DNA of 23,908 nucleotides from Phocaeicola sp. (GTDB lineage Bacteria > Bacteroidota > Bacteroidia > Bacteroidales > Bacteroidaceae). Within the stretch, counting starts at the first letter, position 1; the number at the start of each line of letters is the position of its first letter. The notes under the pieces are model-generated. The model saw only the letters and a program-made list of their open reading frames with translations, was not told the DNA's origin and ran no database searches. Location: NCBI GenBank assembly GCA_020026175.1, contig JAHHQV010000044.1:1-23908 (forward strand), in the 5' to 3' direction. The position numbers and the translations under genes were made by a program. Shown here one piece after another: positions 1 through 8,423 of the stretch.

Positions 1-2
1 TT

Positions 3-1781
3 ATTCAGAAATGGGCTCGTGAAAGGGCTTGCCTGAATATAAAGAAGTCTGTAAATGCTTTACAGCGTCATCCTTACGAACCGTGTTATTTGTTTGAATC
101 GGGTATTCTTCCGCTCGAAAGATATCCTGTAAAGGGTGTGATATGGTATCAGGGTGAATCTAATGCACATAATATGGAAGCACATGATAAATTATTCAGA
201 TTGTTGGTTAATAGTTGGAGAAAACATTGGAGCAATGAGTCTATGCCGTTCTATTTTGTTCAGCTTTCAAGTCTGAACAGACCTTCATGGCCGTGCTTCA
301 GAGACAGTCAGCGCAAGTTGATGAACGATATTTCATATTCGGGTATGGCTGTTTCGTCTGATTTGGGAGATTCGTTAGACGTACATCCTAGAAACAAGAA
401 ACCTGTGGGAGAAAGATTGGCACGTTGGGCTTTGTCGGATACTTATGGGTATGATATATTGCCTTCTGGTCCTTTGTTCAGAAATGCTGTTGTAGTAGAT
501 AACGGTATGGTTTCTGTTGGTTTTGATTATGCCAAAGGTATGTCTGCATCCGAAGGTAGACTGACTGGATTTGAAATAGCTGAATATGATGGTCTTTATT
601 ATCCAGCTGAGGCTGAAATAAAAGGAGAAAGAGTGCTGTTGACTTCTTCTGAAGTTAAGAATCCTAAATACGTAAGATATGGATGGCAGCCTTTTACAAG
701 GGCTAATCTGGTAAATGAAGACGGATTGCCTGCTTCTACTTTTATGTCGGAAATCAAGGGTGTTGATATTCCGTGTTTGCCTGTTTCTCATGGTGTTTCT
801 GCTCCTTTTTCGGGTATAATAGATGATTGTCTGATAGTGGCAGGAGGATGTAATTTTCCTGATGTTCCTGCTGCAAATGGTGGAAAGAAGGTTTATTATA
901 GCAATATTTATGCTATAAATCTTAATGATTCTGGTAATAAGGAATGGCGTCTTATAGGGCAGCTTCCTCAAAGAGCGGCATATGGTGCTACGGTTGTAGT
1001 AAATGATAAAATTTACTTTATAGGTGGTGAGAATGAAAATGGAATGCTTGGTTCTGTTTACAGGCTTTCGATAGATAAGAATCATTGGAAGGCAGATTTG
1101 GAAAAGTTGCCTTCTATACCGGAAGGTATGTCAAACTTGTCGGGTACTGCTATTGGCAATCGTATATATATTACCGGTGGGATTACTGAAAGCTGTAGGA
1201 ATAGTATGTATAGTATCTCTGTCGATTTATTGGATAAGTGGGAAAAACTTCCTAAATATCCAGGTAATAAGAGGATACAAAGTATTCTTTTGGGCAATGG
1301 CTGTGATGAACTTTATCTTGTTGGTGGATTTCAATCGCCTTTGAAAAAGAAATCCGGTGTACTTTCGGATGATGTTCTATGCTATAATACGGAGAAACGT
1401 ATTTGGGAAAGAATGACAAAATTGCCAGAGGAGGCTGACGGAGGCAAGCGTTGCCTTGTAGGTGGAAGTGGCGTTTTGTATAAAGACATGTTTATACTTA
1501 CGGGTGGAGTAAACTATTCTGTCTTTAGTGATGCTATAAATGGTAACGTATCTGAGGATTATCTGAAAAAGCCGATAGATTGGTATCGATTTAATGATGA
1601 TATCCTTGTGTTTAGTCTGAAGAACAAGGCTTGGACTACTATAAATGATATAAATGGAATGTCTAAAGCAGGAGGTGTGCTGCTTGAAAATGATGGCTTG
1701 CTTTATATGGTTTGTGGAGAGTTGAAGCCTGGCATAAGGACAAATGAAATTATTGTAATACCTTTAGATATTTTATTATAA
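3..1781 (+). CDS. Sialate O-acetylesterase fused to NanM-type cyclically permuted mutarotase, 5' end missing
   Basis: The reading frame is open from the first bases of the window, so the gene is cut at its 5' end; the TTG near base 90 is internal. The N-terminal part is the end of an SGNH/SASA-type sialate O-acetylesterase: it has the block GVIWYQGESNA and a DVHPRNKKPVGERLARWAL block that should carry the catalytic Asp-x-His pair. The nucleophile block lies upstream of the window. After about residue 230 (counted from base 90) the protein becomes a kelch-type six-bladed propeller with repeats such as LIVAGGCNFPD, IYFIGGENENG, IYITGGI, LYLVGGF and FILTGGVNY, ending in CGELKPGIRTNEI, close to the end of E. 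coli NanM. Known roles: removal of O-acetyl groups from sialic acid, and anomer conversion of N-acetylneuraminate. A hairpin terminator follows. The function is inferred from motifs. Confidence 0.9.
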   Translation: MQKWARERACLNIKKSVNALQRHPYEPCYLFESGILPLERYPVKGVIWYQGESNAHNMEAHDKLFRLLVNSWRKHWSNESMPFYFVQLSSLNRPSWPCFRDSQRKLMNDISYSGMAVSSDLGDSLDVHPRNKKPVGERLARWALSDTYGYDILPSGPLFRNAVVVDNGMVSVGFDYAKGMSASEGRLTGFEIAEYDGLYYPAEAEIKGERVLLTSSEVKNPKYVRYGWQPFTRANLVNEDGLPASTFMSEIKGVDIPCLPVSHGVSAPFSGIIDDCLIVAGGCNFPDVPAANGGKKVYYSNIYAINLNDSGNKEWRLIGQLPQRAAYGATVVVNDKIYFIGGENENGMLGSVYRLSIDKNHWKADLEKLPSIPEGMSNLSGTAIGNRIYITGGITESCRNSMYSISVDLLDKWEKLPKYPGNKRIQSILLGNGCDELYLVGGFQSPLKKKSGVLSDDVLCYNTEKRIWERMTKLPEEADGGKRCLVGGSGVLYKDMFILTGGVNYSVFSDAINGNVSEDYLKKPIDWYRFNDDILVFSLKNKAWTTINDINGMSKAGGVLLENDGLLYMVCGELKPGIRTNEIIVIPLDILL

Positions 1782-1823
1782 TCCATTTTTGATTGATTTT
1801 CAAATTATAGTTTATATAAATTA

Positions 1824-1875
1824 AAGAGTTCGTCAGTGTATGTAAAGATACGCCTGGCGAACTCTTAGTTTTTTT
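1824..1875 (+). terminator. Rho-independent terminator after the esterase/mutarotase gene
   Basis: Arms at 1824-1836 and 1854-1866 pair over 13 bp (AAGAGTTCGTCAG with CTGGCGAACTCTT, one G-T wobble), followed by a T-run at 1869-1875. The porin-like gene converges on it from the other side, so the hairpin may serve both strands, but the T-run favours the plus strand. Confidence 0.85.
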
Positions 1876-1889
1876 ATTAATAGTGATGG

Positions 1890-2900
1890 TTATAGATTGA
1901 ATGATGCATTGATGTATGCATAGTATGAATTTTTAGTGTCTTGAGACTTTGGAGACCATATTCTGAAGTTAGGTGACAGTTTGATATATTTGCCCAGTTT
2001 GAACTCAATACCTGCCATTCCGTTCATTCCGTCACTTGAAATATCCCATGAGTCTTTTGATGTGAGATAATCCCACCTTCCGTAAATATTAATATTCTTT
2101 GATAGATTTATTGTAGAATAAACAGATACACCGCTTTTGTCGTTTTGGTCGGTAAACTTAGTATTCTTCATCAAATTATACTCTGCAGCAAATGACAACA
2201 ACTTATTTTTGTAGCCAGCCATAAATGCCACATTTGTTGTTCCTTTTATAAGTTCTGGGGTTTCTGCCTTCTCTTTTATACTTTTGGCTGCTTCGTTGTA
2301 TGATGCATATCCTCTTAGCATAAGACCTTTTACAGGTGAAACTGTAACTCCTGCCCCGTATTGCATGCCTTCATCTATCTGTAGTTTTTTATAACCTTCT
2401 CCGTTTGCTATTATAACGTCGGCAGATATTATATCGTTTATCTTATATTCGGCAGAAAAACCTAAGTCTGCACTGCTTCCGAACTTGTATTCATCTTGAA
2501 AAGATTTCATTACATATCTTTTGCCCCAGAAATCTTCTTGTTTTTTGAATTGTGTGGTACTTATGAGTCCTCCGTTAAGGGTAAGATTCTTGTGTTTCCA
2601 TGTTACCATTGCATTTTTTATGAATCCTATCCGTTGGTATTCTTTTATTTCTTTGAAGTGTCCGAAGTCCATTACGGCTTTAATCTCGACATCGTGCGGT
2701 AGTTTGTATTTATATCCTATATATGCTCTGTCAAGATCAAATCCTCTGTCATGATTAACATGACCAAATCCTGAATGTACATCACTGAATATTGTAATGA
2801 TTGCACTTCCTTTTTTTTCTACTTCTTTTGATTCGTTTTTAGCTGTACAAATGATGCTTGTACATAGCATCAATAAAGATAATACTTTTTTCAGGTTCAT
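1890..2900 (-). CDS. Porin-like outer-membrane beta-barrel protein
   Basis: I place the start at the ATG at 2900 (MNLKKVLSLLMLCTSIICTAKN), which gives a clean signal peptide; an upstream ATG at 2957 would put 19 charged residues in front of it. The mature protein of about 315 residues alternates polar and hydrophobic residues as in transmembrane strands and has many turn-like DG, NG and KN pairs. The segment GFDLDRAYIGYKYKL resembles the first strands of phosphate-selective porin O/P-like proteins common in Bacteroidetes. It ends in YAYINASFNL, with a terminal aromatic/hydrophobic residue pattern usual for barrel insertion. It is divergent from the sulfatase and convergent with the sialic acid gene. 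The substrate is unknown. No exact TAnnTTTG box was found upstream; the closest is GAAATTTG near 2921-2928. Confidence 0.75.
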   Translation of the reverse strand: MNLKKVLSLLMLCTSIICTAKNESKEVEKKGSAIITIFSDVHSGFGHVNHDRGFDLDRAYIGYKYKLPHDVEIKAVMDFGHFKEIKEYQRIGFIKNAMVTWKHKNLTLNGGLISTTQFKKQEDFWGKRYVMKSFQDEYKFGSSADLGFSAEYKINDIISADVIIANGEGYKKLQIDEGMQYGAGVTVSPVKGLMLRGYASYNEAAKSIKEKAETPELIKGTTNVAFMAGYKNKLLSFAAEYNLMKNTKFTDQNDKSGVSVYSTINLSKNINIYGRWDYLTSKDSWDISSDGMNGMAGIEFKLGKYIKLSPNFRIWSPKSQDTKNSYYAYINASFNL

Positions 2901-3013
2901 AAATATTTTATTTTTAAAATGCAAATTTCGCTTTTTTTTGTTACATAAGTATTTCATAATGTTTATAATTATATTATTTTTTTATTATAAGTATAAGTAT
3001 AAAATAATTGATT

Positions 3014-3021
3014 TATATTTG
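3014..3021 (+). promoter_or_regulatory. Possible -7 box for the sulfatase
   Basis: TATATTTG matches the Bacteroidetes -7 consensus TAnnTTTG and lies 28 bp before the sulfatase ATG. I see no TTG at the usual -33 distance, and the region is very AT-rich, so chance matches are likely. Confidence 0.4.
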
Positions 3022-3048
3022 TAATATAAATTTTTAACCTTATGTTTT

Positions 3049-4587
3049 ATGAATAATAAATACTTACTTTTTTCATTTTTGACGACATCTTTCTGCCCTA
3101 CTGCGTTTGGTAATGTCTTAAGTTCGACAAAGGAACATAAGCCTAATATTATCTTTATATTATGTGATGATATGGGATATGGAGATCTTGGTTGTTATGG
3201 ACAGAAATACATCAATACCCCTAATATAGACCGTATGGCACAGGAAGGCATGCGCTTTACTCAGGCATATGCCGGAAGTCCTGTTAGCGCTCCATCGCGT
3301 GCCACAATAATGACAGGACAACATTCAGGACATTCTCATGTACGTGGAAACAAGGAATATTGGAAAAATGTTTCTACTGTAAGATATGGAGACAATGAGG
3401 ACTTCTCTGTAGTGGGACAAGAACCATACGACCCTAATCATATTATCCTTCCTGAAATAATGAAGAAAAATGGTTATACTACAGGCATGTTCGGTAAGTG
3501 GGCAGGTGGATACGAAGGCTCGTGCTCTACTCCCGACAAGCGTGGTATAGATGAATATTATGGATTTTTATGTCAGTTTCAGGCTCATTTGTATTATCCT
3601 AACTTCCTTAACCGTTATAGCAAGTCGAAGGGAGACACAGCTACAATACGTGTAGTGATGGATGAAAACATTAAATATCCTATGTATGGCGATGATTATA
3701 AGAAACGTCCTCAATATTCGGCTGATATGATTCATAAAGAGGCTCTTGAATGGATAGACTCTCAGGATGGAAACCAGCCTTTTTATGGTTTCTTTACTTA
3801 TACTCTTCCTCATGCAGAACTTGTTCAGCCTAACGACTCTATTCTTAAGGCTTATAAGAAGAAATTCTTTGTTGACAAGACTTGGGGTGGTTCTGAAGGA
3901 AGCCGTTATAATGAGGCTGTACATACTCATGCTGAATTTGCAGGCATGATAACTCGTTTGGATAAATATGTGGGAGAAATTTTTTCTAAGTTGAAGGAGA
4001 AAGGTCTTGATGAAAATACCATAGTTATTTTCAGTAGTGACAATGGCCCTCACGAAGAAGGGGGTGCAGATCCTGATTTTTTTGGTCGTGATGGCAAGTT
4101 GCGTGGTCTGAAACGCCAATGTTATGAAGGTGGTATAAGAATACCTTTTATTGTACGTTGGCCTGGTAAGGTAAAGGCTGGCAGTGTGAACGAACATCAG
4201 ATGGCATTCTATGATATAATGCCTACATTCTGTGAACTGTCAGGCGACAAAAAATTCCCTAAGAAATATTTGAACAAGAAGCTTGAGGGTGATTGTTTTG
4301 ATGGTATATCATTTGCTCCTACCCTGCTTGGTAATGATGAAGACCAGAAAAAGCATGATTTTCTTTATTGGGAATTCCATGAAACAGATCAGATGGCTGT
4401 ACGTATGGGCGATTGGAAACTAGTGGTGAAGAAGGGTAAACCTCATCTTTATGATTTGTCGAAAGATATTCATGAGGATAATGATATATCTGCACAACAT
4501 CAGGATATTGTAAAGCAGATGGTAGATATAATAATGAAGGAACACAGAAATAGTGATATATTTAAAATAACACTACCTAAAATCTGA
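3049..4587 (+). CDS. Exported serine-type sulfatase (arylsulfatase family)
   Basis: This 512-residue protein is a member of the formylglycine sulfatase family and should remove sulfate from sulfated glycans in the periplasm or at the cell surface. A short signal peptide covers about residues 1-21. Active-site features are in order: metal ligands Asp40-Asp41 (CDDMGYGDLG), the maturation motif Ser80-Ala-Pro-Ser-Arg84 followed by ATIMTG, Lys150 (GMFGKW), His255 (TLPHAEL), and Asp331-Asn332 (SSDNGPH). The serine at position 80 means formylglycine would be made by a radical-SAM anaerobic sulfatase-maturating enzyme rather than the oxygen-dependent one; that enzyme is not in this window. The C-terminal part (WEFHETDQMAVRMGDWKLV, LYDLSKD) is typical of the family. 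The exact sulfatase subfamily and substrate cannot be read here; mucin or glycosaminoglycan sugars are plausible given the nearby sialic acid gene. Confidence 0.93.
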   Translation: MNNKYLLFSFLTTSFCPTAFGNVLSSTKEHKPNIIFILCDDMGYGDLGCYGQKYINTPNIDRMAQEGMRFTQAYAGSPVSAPSRATIMTGQHSGHSHVRGNKEYWKNVSTVRYGDNEDFSVVGQEPYDPNHIILPEIMKKNGYTTGMFGKWAGGYEGSCSTPDKRGIDEYYGFLCQFQAHLYYPNFLNRYSKSKGDTATIRVVMDENIKYPMYGDDYKKRPQYSADMIHKEALEWIDSQDGNQPFYGFFTYTLPHAELVQPNDSILKAYKKKFFVDKTWGGSEGSRYNEAVHTHAEFAGMITRLDKYVGEIFSKLKEKGLDENTIVIFSSDNGPHEEGGADPDFFGRDGKLRGLKRQCYEGGIRIPFIVRWPGKVKAGSVNEHQMAFYDIMPTFCELSGDKKFPKKYLNKKLEGDCFDGISFAPTLLGNDEDQKKHDFLYWEFHETDQMAVRMGDWKLVVKKGKPHLYDLSKDIHEDNDISAQHQDIVKQMVDIIMKEHRNSDIFKITLPKI

Positions 4588-4633
4588 AGTTATATTTTTC
4601 AAAATTATTGAATATTCTATCAATGATATTAGG

Positions 4634-4679
4634 AATCCATCATTATTGCATGGTAATTATTGCTGTAATGGTGGATTTT
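4634..4679 (+). terminator. Hairpin terminator after the sulfatase
   Basis: Arms 4634-4645 and 4666-4677 pair over 12 bp with one G-T wobble (AATCCATCATTA with TAATGGTGGATT), ending in a short T-run. It lies 47 bp after the sulfatase stop. Confidence 0.65.
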
Positions 4680-4704
4680 CTGTTGGCATATGGTTAAGCT
4701 TGAT

Positions 4705-4751
4705 AAAAAACAAACGGTAAACAAACTATTGTTATTAGTTTGCTTACCGTT
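4705..4751 (-). terminator. Rho-independent terminator after tyrS
   Basis: Arms 4713-4727 and 4737-4751 form a 15-bp stem on the minus strand with a 9-nt loop. The single mismatch is a G-U pair only in the minus-strand RNA. Six A residues at 4705-4710 give the U-run. It lies about 90 bp after the tyrS stop. Confidence 0.85.
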
Positions 4752-4841
4752 CTGTTATTGTTTGCTTTAGTTTTCAAGACATTATATTGTAATATTCTGA
4801 GAAACAGATGTTATAAAGTCCTTTATCTTGATTATATGTAA

Positions 4842-6134
4842 TTATTTCGCTATAATAAGATAATAGTTTTTCTTACCTCTCTGTACTAGTATATATTTAC
4901 CGTCAAGAAGGTCATTTGCATTTATTTCTTGGTCGAATGTTGTAAGTTTTTCTTTGTTTAAAGAAACTCCACCGCCTTGTACCATTTTTCTCATTTCTCC
5001 TTTAGAAGGGAATATGTTAGTTATATCTGCCATTAAGTCTACAGCTTTTACTCCTGCTTCTATAGCTGATTTTGCAATTTCAAATTGTGGAACACCTTCG
5101 AAAACAGAAAGAAGAGTATCTTCGTCTAGTTTCTTAAGGGCATCAGATGTAGCATTACCAAATAGTATACCTGAGGCTTCTACAGCAGCATTGTAGTCTT
5201 CTTCAGAGTGAACCATTATAGTAACTTCTTTGGCAAGTCTTTTCTGAAGGGCGCGCATATGTGGAGCTGTTTCATGCTCGGCTATAATTGCATCTATTTC
5301 TTCTTTTGTAAGTGAAGTGAATATCTTGATATATTTTTTAGCATCATCATCGCTTACGTTCAGCCAGAACTGATAGAACTTATATGGAGATGTATATCTA
5401 GGGTCTAACCAGATGTTTCCTGATTCTGTTTTACCGAATTTACCTCCGTCAGCTTTTGTGATAAGAGGGCAAGTCAGCGCAAATACTTCTCCTCCGTTTG
5501 TACGGCGTATCAGTTCTGCACCTGTAGTTATATTTCCCCACTGATCTGAACCACCGAGCTGAAGTTTGCAGTTTCTTGTTTCGTATAGATGCAGGAAGTC
5601 GTATCCTTGTAACAGCTGATAAGTAAATTCTGTGAATGACAGACCGTCGCGAGCTTCTCCGTTCAATCGTTTCTGTACAGAATCTTTTGCCATCATATAG
5701 TTTACGGTAATGTGTTTCCCTACTGTACGTGCAAAGTCAAGGAAAGAGAAGTTTTTCATCCAGTCGTAGTTGTTTACCAGTTCAGCTCTGTTAGGGGCAT
5801 CAGATTCAAAATCCAAGAATTTGCCCAACTGCTTTTTGATACATTCCTGATTGTGGCGCAAGGTTTCTTCATCCAAAAGATTACGTTCCTGTGATTTTCC
5901 GGATGGGTCACCAATCATACCTGTTGCACCTCCTACAAGAGCCAGCGGTTTGTGTCCGCAATGCTGGAAATGTCTCAGCATCATAACACCGCAAAGGTGA
6001 CCGATATGAAGTGAGTCAGCTGTAGGGTCTATACCCAAGTATGCTGTAACCATTTCTTTTTCAAGTAGTTCTTCTGTGCCTGGCATCATTGTGTGTACCA
6101 TTCCACGCCATCTTAATTCTTCTACAAAGTTCAT
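4842..6134 (-). CDS. tyrS: Tyrosine--tRNA ligase
   Basis: Class I aminoacyl-tRNA synthetase that charges tRNA-Tyr in the cytoplasm. Full length at 430 residues. The HIGH signature is intact (SLHIGHLCGV, His43-His46) and the second signature is KFGKT at 232-236, the usual form in bacterial TyrRS. The tyrosine-binding region includes GGSDQWGNITTG near residue 200. The C-terminus has an S4-like RNA-binding segment (EMRKMVQGGGVSLNKEKL ... DGKYILVQRGKKNYYLI). It is the last of a co-directional gene series but has its own promoter-like box and its own terminator. Confidence 0.98.
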   Translation of the reverse strand: MNFVEELRWRGMVHTMMPGTEELLEKEMVTAYLGIDPTADSLHIGHLCGVMMLRHFQHCGHKPLALVGGATGMIGDPSGKSQERNLLDEETLRHNQECIKKQLGKFLDFESDAPNRAELVNNYDWMKNFSFLDFARTVGKHITVNYMMAKDSVQKRLNGEARDGLSFTEFTYQLLQGYDFLHLYETRNCKLQLGGSDQWGNITTGAELIRRTNGGEVFALTCPLITKADGGKFGKTESGNIWLDPRYTSPYKFYQFWLNVSDDDAKKYIKIFTSLTKEEIDAIIAEHETAPHMRALQKRLAKEVTIMVHSEEDYNAAVEASGILFGNATSDALKKLDEDTLLSVFEGVPQFEIAKSAIEAGVKAVDLMADITNIFPSKGEMRKMVQGGGVSLNKEKLTTFDQEINANDLLDGKYILVQRGKKNYYLIIAK

Positions 6135-6187
6135 CGAATGAAATTCTTAGTTTAACAATAATTTTATATGTTTTTTTATGATAATGA

Positions 6188-6218
6188 CAAAATTACGACA
6201 CTTTATTATAATAACAAA
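6188..6218 (-). promoter_or_regulatory. Bacteroidetes-type promoter of tyrS
   Basis: On the minus strand a -7 box TAATTTTG (6188-6195) is preceded by TTTG (6215-6218) with 19 bp between, matching the TTTG-N19-21-TAnnTTTG arrangement. It lies about 54 bp before the tyrS ATG, in the gap after the TatD-family gene. Confidence 0.7.
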
Positions 6219-6221
6219 CTT

Positions 6222-6866
6222 TTATCCTTTAAAAAACAGATTATTAGTGTTTTCTGTGATAATGTTTGTCAGTTCTTCAGGTTCTATATTTAATAATGTA
6301 GCTATATTTTCTGTTATTTGTGATATTGTGAGTTTGCTATTGTCCGTTTCCGTCAGAAGTTTTTCTTTGGGTATACATTTAATTGTTTCATGGTTGAATT
6401 TTTCTCCTATTGATATAAAAATATCATGTGACAACAACTGCATGGCTGTTTCTTTTTTCCCTCTGAATCCGTGTATTATCCATTTTTGTTTTGGCCTGAA
6501 TTGTTTTTTTAATGAAATTATATCATTATTTGTTTTTACAGAATGTATAATAAGTGGAAGTTTTAATTCCTCTGATAACTCTATCATAGATGTAAAAGCC
6601 TGGTATTGAAGTTCGATAGGTGTGTTGCACAGTTTGTCTATACCACATTCTCCTATAGCTTTTACTTTATTATTATAAGTTGCGGTATTTCTGCCCCACT
6701 CTATCTGTTGCATGATGTTATTTTCGGTAATAAACCATGGATGTATCCCTACTGATATATATTTAGCCAGCTTGAATGATTCTGATTCATAGTCTTCTAT
6801 ACAAAAGCTTATTATTTGTGTGTCATTGTTTTCTGTTATGATGTGTGAGTGTATGTCTGTAATCAT
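6222..6866 (-). CDS. TatD-family metal-dependent hydrolase (short form)
   Basis: At 214 residues this is shorter than typical TatD proteins (about 250-260). The metal-site motifs are present in order: DIHSH (HxH at residues 6-8), GHPWF-like GIHPWF, GECGID, IHSVK, IHGFRGK and TETD. TatD proteins are metal-dependent nucleases or phosphoesterases of the TIM-barrel type. The shorter length appears to reflect reduced N-terminal and loop segments rather than truncation, since the first HxH and the last ETD are both present. It follows yidD with a 43-bp gap and precedes tyrS. The true substrate of this short clade is not evident from the sequence. Confidence 0.88.
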   Translation of the reverse strand: MITDIHSHIITENNDTQIISFCIEDYESESFKLAKYISVGIHPWFITENNIMQQIEWGRNTATYNNKVKAIGECGIDKLCNTPIELQYQAFTSMIELSEELKLPLIIHSVKTNNDIISLKKQFRPKQKWIIHGFRGKKETAMQLLSHDIFISIGEKFNHETIKCIPKEKLLTETDNSKLTISQITENIATLLNIEPEELTNIITENTNNLFFKG

Positions 6867-6909
6867 AAATCAAGCTTTTTCAAGGGTTATAATAAGGATG
6901 GTTGTTGGT

Positions 6910-7140
6910 TTAAGGTACAGGGTCATATCCTGATCCTCCCCAAGGATGGCATCTTAGAATTCTTCTGACAGCTAGATAGAGACCTTTTATCGGCCCGTGT
7001 TTTTTTATTGCTTGTACTGCATATTCCGAACATGTTGGTGTGAATCTGCATGCCTGTGGAGTGAATGGAGATATACAATTCTGATAGAAGTATATAGGTA
7101 TAACAAGTATGTATGTCAATGCTTTTCTGATAATATTCAT
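6910..7140 (-). CDS. yidD: Membrane protein insertion efficiency factor YidD
   Basis: A 76-residue protein with the family hallmarks: an amphipathic N-terminal helix (IIRKALTYILVIPIYFYQNCISP), CRFTPTCSEYAVQAIKKHG with the conserved cysteines, and a C-terminal HPWGGSGYDPVP. YidD associates with the inner membrane and assists YidC-dependent insertion. It starts 9 bp after the rnpA stop, so the two are almost certainly co-transcribed; the rnpA-yidD pairing is widely conserved. Confidence 0.97.
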   Translation of the reverse strand: MNIIRKALTYILVIPIYFYQNCISPFTPQACRFTPTCSEYAVQAIKKHGPIKGLYLAVRRILRCHPWGGSGYDPVP

Positions 7141-7149
7141 GGCTTGTTT

Positions 7150-7545
7150 TTATATTATTTTTTCAGAAGTGAGTTGAAGAAGTTTTACGATTTTCTTTTC
7201 AACCTCCTCCGAAGTGTGTAGTTCCTTGTCAAGCCAGATGAATGCTATTGCAGCTTTTTTGCCTTTTTCTTCCAATACATCTGTAAGTATAGATTTGTTT
7301 TTTCTGTATGCTTCTCTTATCTGTCTTTTTACTCTGTTTCTTTTCACAGCCCTTTTAAATCGTTTTTTAGGAACGCTTGTCAAAATAGAAACAGTGGGAG
7401 CGTCATCGTTTTCTATAATCATATATACAATTCTGAGCGGGAAAGCAGGAATTGATTTGCTCTCACCTGAAAACAGCTTCTCAATAAGTATCTTGCTGTT
7501 CATTCGTTCTTTTTTATCTAAAGTGAATTTTTTGTTTTCGCTCAT
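7150..7545 (-). CDS. rnpA: Ribonuclease P protein component
   Basis: Protein subunit of RNase P, which matures tRNA 5' ends. The frame is open back to an ATG at 7629, but I choose the ATG at 7545 (MSENKKFTLDKKERMNSK): it starts where RnpA proteins normally start, and a promoter-like box at 7599-7606 would place the longer start upstream of the transcript. This gives 131 residues. The RNA-binding motif is clear: KKRFKRAVKRNRVKRQIREAYR. The second half (AFIWLDKELHTSEEVEKKIVKLLQL) fits the family. The gene sits between hemD and yidD instead of the rpmH neighbour seen in many other phyla. Confidence 0.95.
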   Translation of the reverse strand: MSENKKFTLDKKERMNSKILIEKLFSGESKSIPAFPLRIVYMIIENDDAPTVSILTSVPKKRFKRAVKRNRVKRQIREAYRKNKSILTDVLEEKGKKAAIAFIWLDKELHTSEEVEKKIVKLLQLTSEKII

Positions 7546-7598
7546 GATTGATACTGTTATTATATTACGTAAATAAAGAAACCGGAAGTTTCGTACTG

Positions 7599-7625
7599 CA
7601 AAGTTAAGAACTTTATCGATACAAA
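7599..7625 (-). promoter_or_regulatory. Probable promoter of rnpA-yidD
   Basis: The minus strand reads TAACTTTG at 7599-7606, an exact TAnnTTTG box about 54 bp before the chosen rnpA start. A TTTG lies at 7622-7625, but only 15 bp away rather than the usual 19-21. The same stretch holds the small inverted repeat AAAGTT-aag-AACTTT (7600-7614) and the arms AACCGGA/TCCGGTT (7580-7586, 7629-7635). Confidence 0.5.
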
Positions 7626-7663
7626 ACATCCGGTTATATTGATATATTGAATATTATATCGTA

Positions 7664-8410
7664 TTACTTGTTGTGTTCGCGTATAAAATTATCCAAAGCA
7701 GCAGGCATTGACGGTGCAGAAGCAGATGGAGCTTCAAGGTCAAGACGTAATCCTGCATCTTTTACAGCTTTAGCAGTAGTAGGTCCGAAACTTCCTATTG
7801 CTATATCCTTTTGGTCAAAGTTCGGAAAGTTTTTGATGAGCGACTGTATTCCTGCCGGGCTGAAGAATACAAGCATATCATAGTCGAAACTTTCGTCTTT
7901 AGTAAAATCGTTGCTCACCGTTCTATACATTACTGCTTCTGTATGCTCTATCTTATTTTTGTCAAGCAGAACCTTTATCTCATCATTATGAACGTCAGAC
8001 ATAGGTATGAAATATTTTTCTGAACCATGCTTTACTATAGTAGGTAGTAAGTCGGTAAATTTACCTGTAGGTCCGAAGAATACTTTACGTTTTCTATATT
8101 GAACATATTTTTGTATATATAATGCTATAGCTTCAGATGTACAGAAATATTTCATTGTTTCCGGTATAGTCACACGTAGTTCCACGCAAAGATTAAAGAA
8201 ATGATCAATAGCATGACGTGATGTAAATACTATTGCAGTATGATCCAAAATGGAAACTTTTTGTTGTCTAAACTCTTTAGCTGTCAAGCTTTCTACTTTG
8301 ATGAATGGGCGAAAATCTATTTTCACTCCGTATTTCTCAGCTATATCGAAATATGGTGATTTCTCTGTCGTAGGCTTAGGCTGAGAAATAAGTACTTTCT
8401 TTATCTTCAA
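7664..8410 (-). CDS. hemD: Uroporphyrinogen-III synthase family protein
   Basis: HemD closes and inverts hydroxymethylbilane to make uroporphyrinogen III for tetrapyrrole synthesis. The 248-residue protein shows the two-lobed HemD pattern: IVFTSRHAIDHFF in the first part, then YRTVSND, MLVFFSPAGIQSLIKNF and AIGSFGPTTAKAVKDAGL in the second, the last being the best conserved HemD motif. The start appears to be TTG (LKIKKVLISQPKP); upstream in-frame codons run into a stop without an ATG, and the protein begins where the fold normally begins. It starts 13 bp after the DUF4271 gene. No other heme gene is nearby. Confidence 0.9.
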   Translation of the reverse strand: MKIKKVLISQPKPTTEKSPYFDIAEKYGVKIDFRPFIKVESLTAKEFRQQKVSILDHTAIVFTSRHAIDHFFNLCVELRVTIPETMKYFCTSEAIALYIQKYVQYRKRKVFFGPTGKFTDLLPTIVKHGSEKYFIPMSDVHNDEIKVLLDKNKIEHTEAVMYRTVSNDFTKDESFDYDMLVFFSPAGIQSLIKNFPNFDQKDIAIGSFGPTTAKAVKDAGLRLDLEAPSASAPSMPAALDNFIREHNK

Positions 8411-8423
8411 TTGTCCTAATTTT

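Noticed and set aside
375..1085. 236-residue open frame on the minus strand opposite the esterase/mutarotase gene
   Set aside because: Arg/Ser/Ile-rich composition without domain motifs, fully inside a clearly recognised gene; a shadow frame.
3568..4197. 209-residue open frame on the minus strand opposite the sulfatase
   Set aside because: Lies within the conserved sulfatase core and has no family features.
7150..7629. 159-residue version of RnpA starting at the ATG at 7629
   Set aside because: The extra N-terminus does not fit the family and overlaps the -7 box; the ATG at 7545 is preferred.
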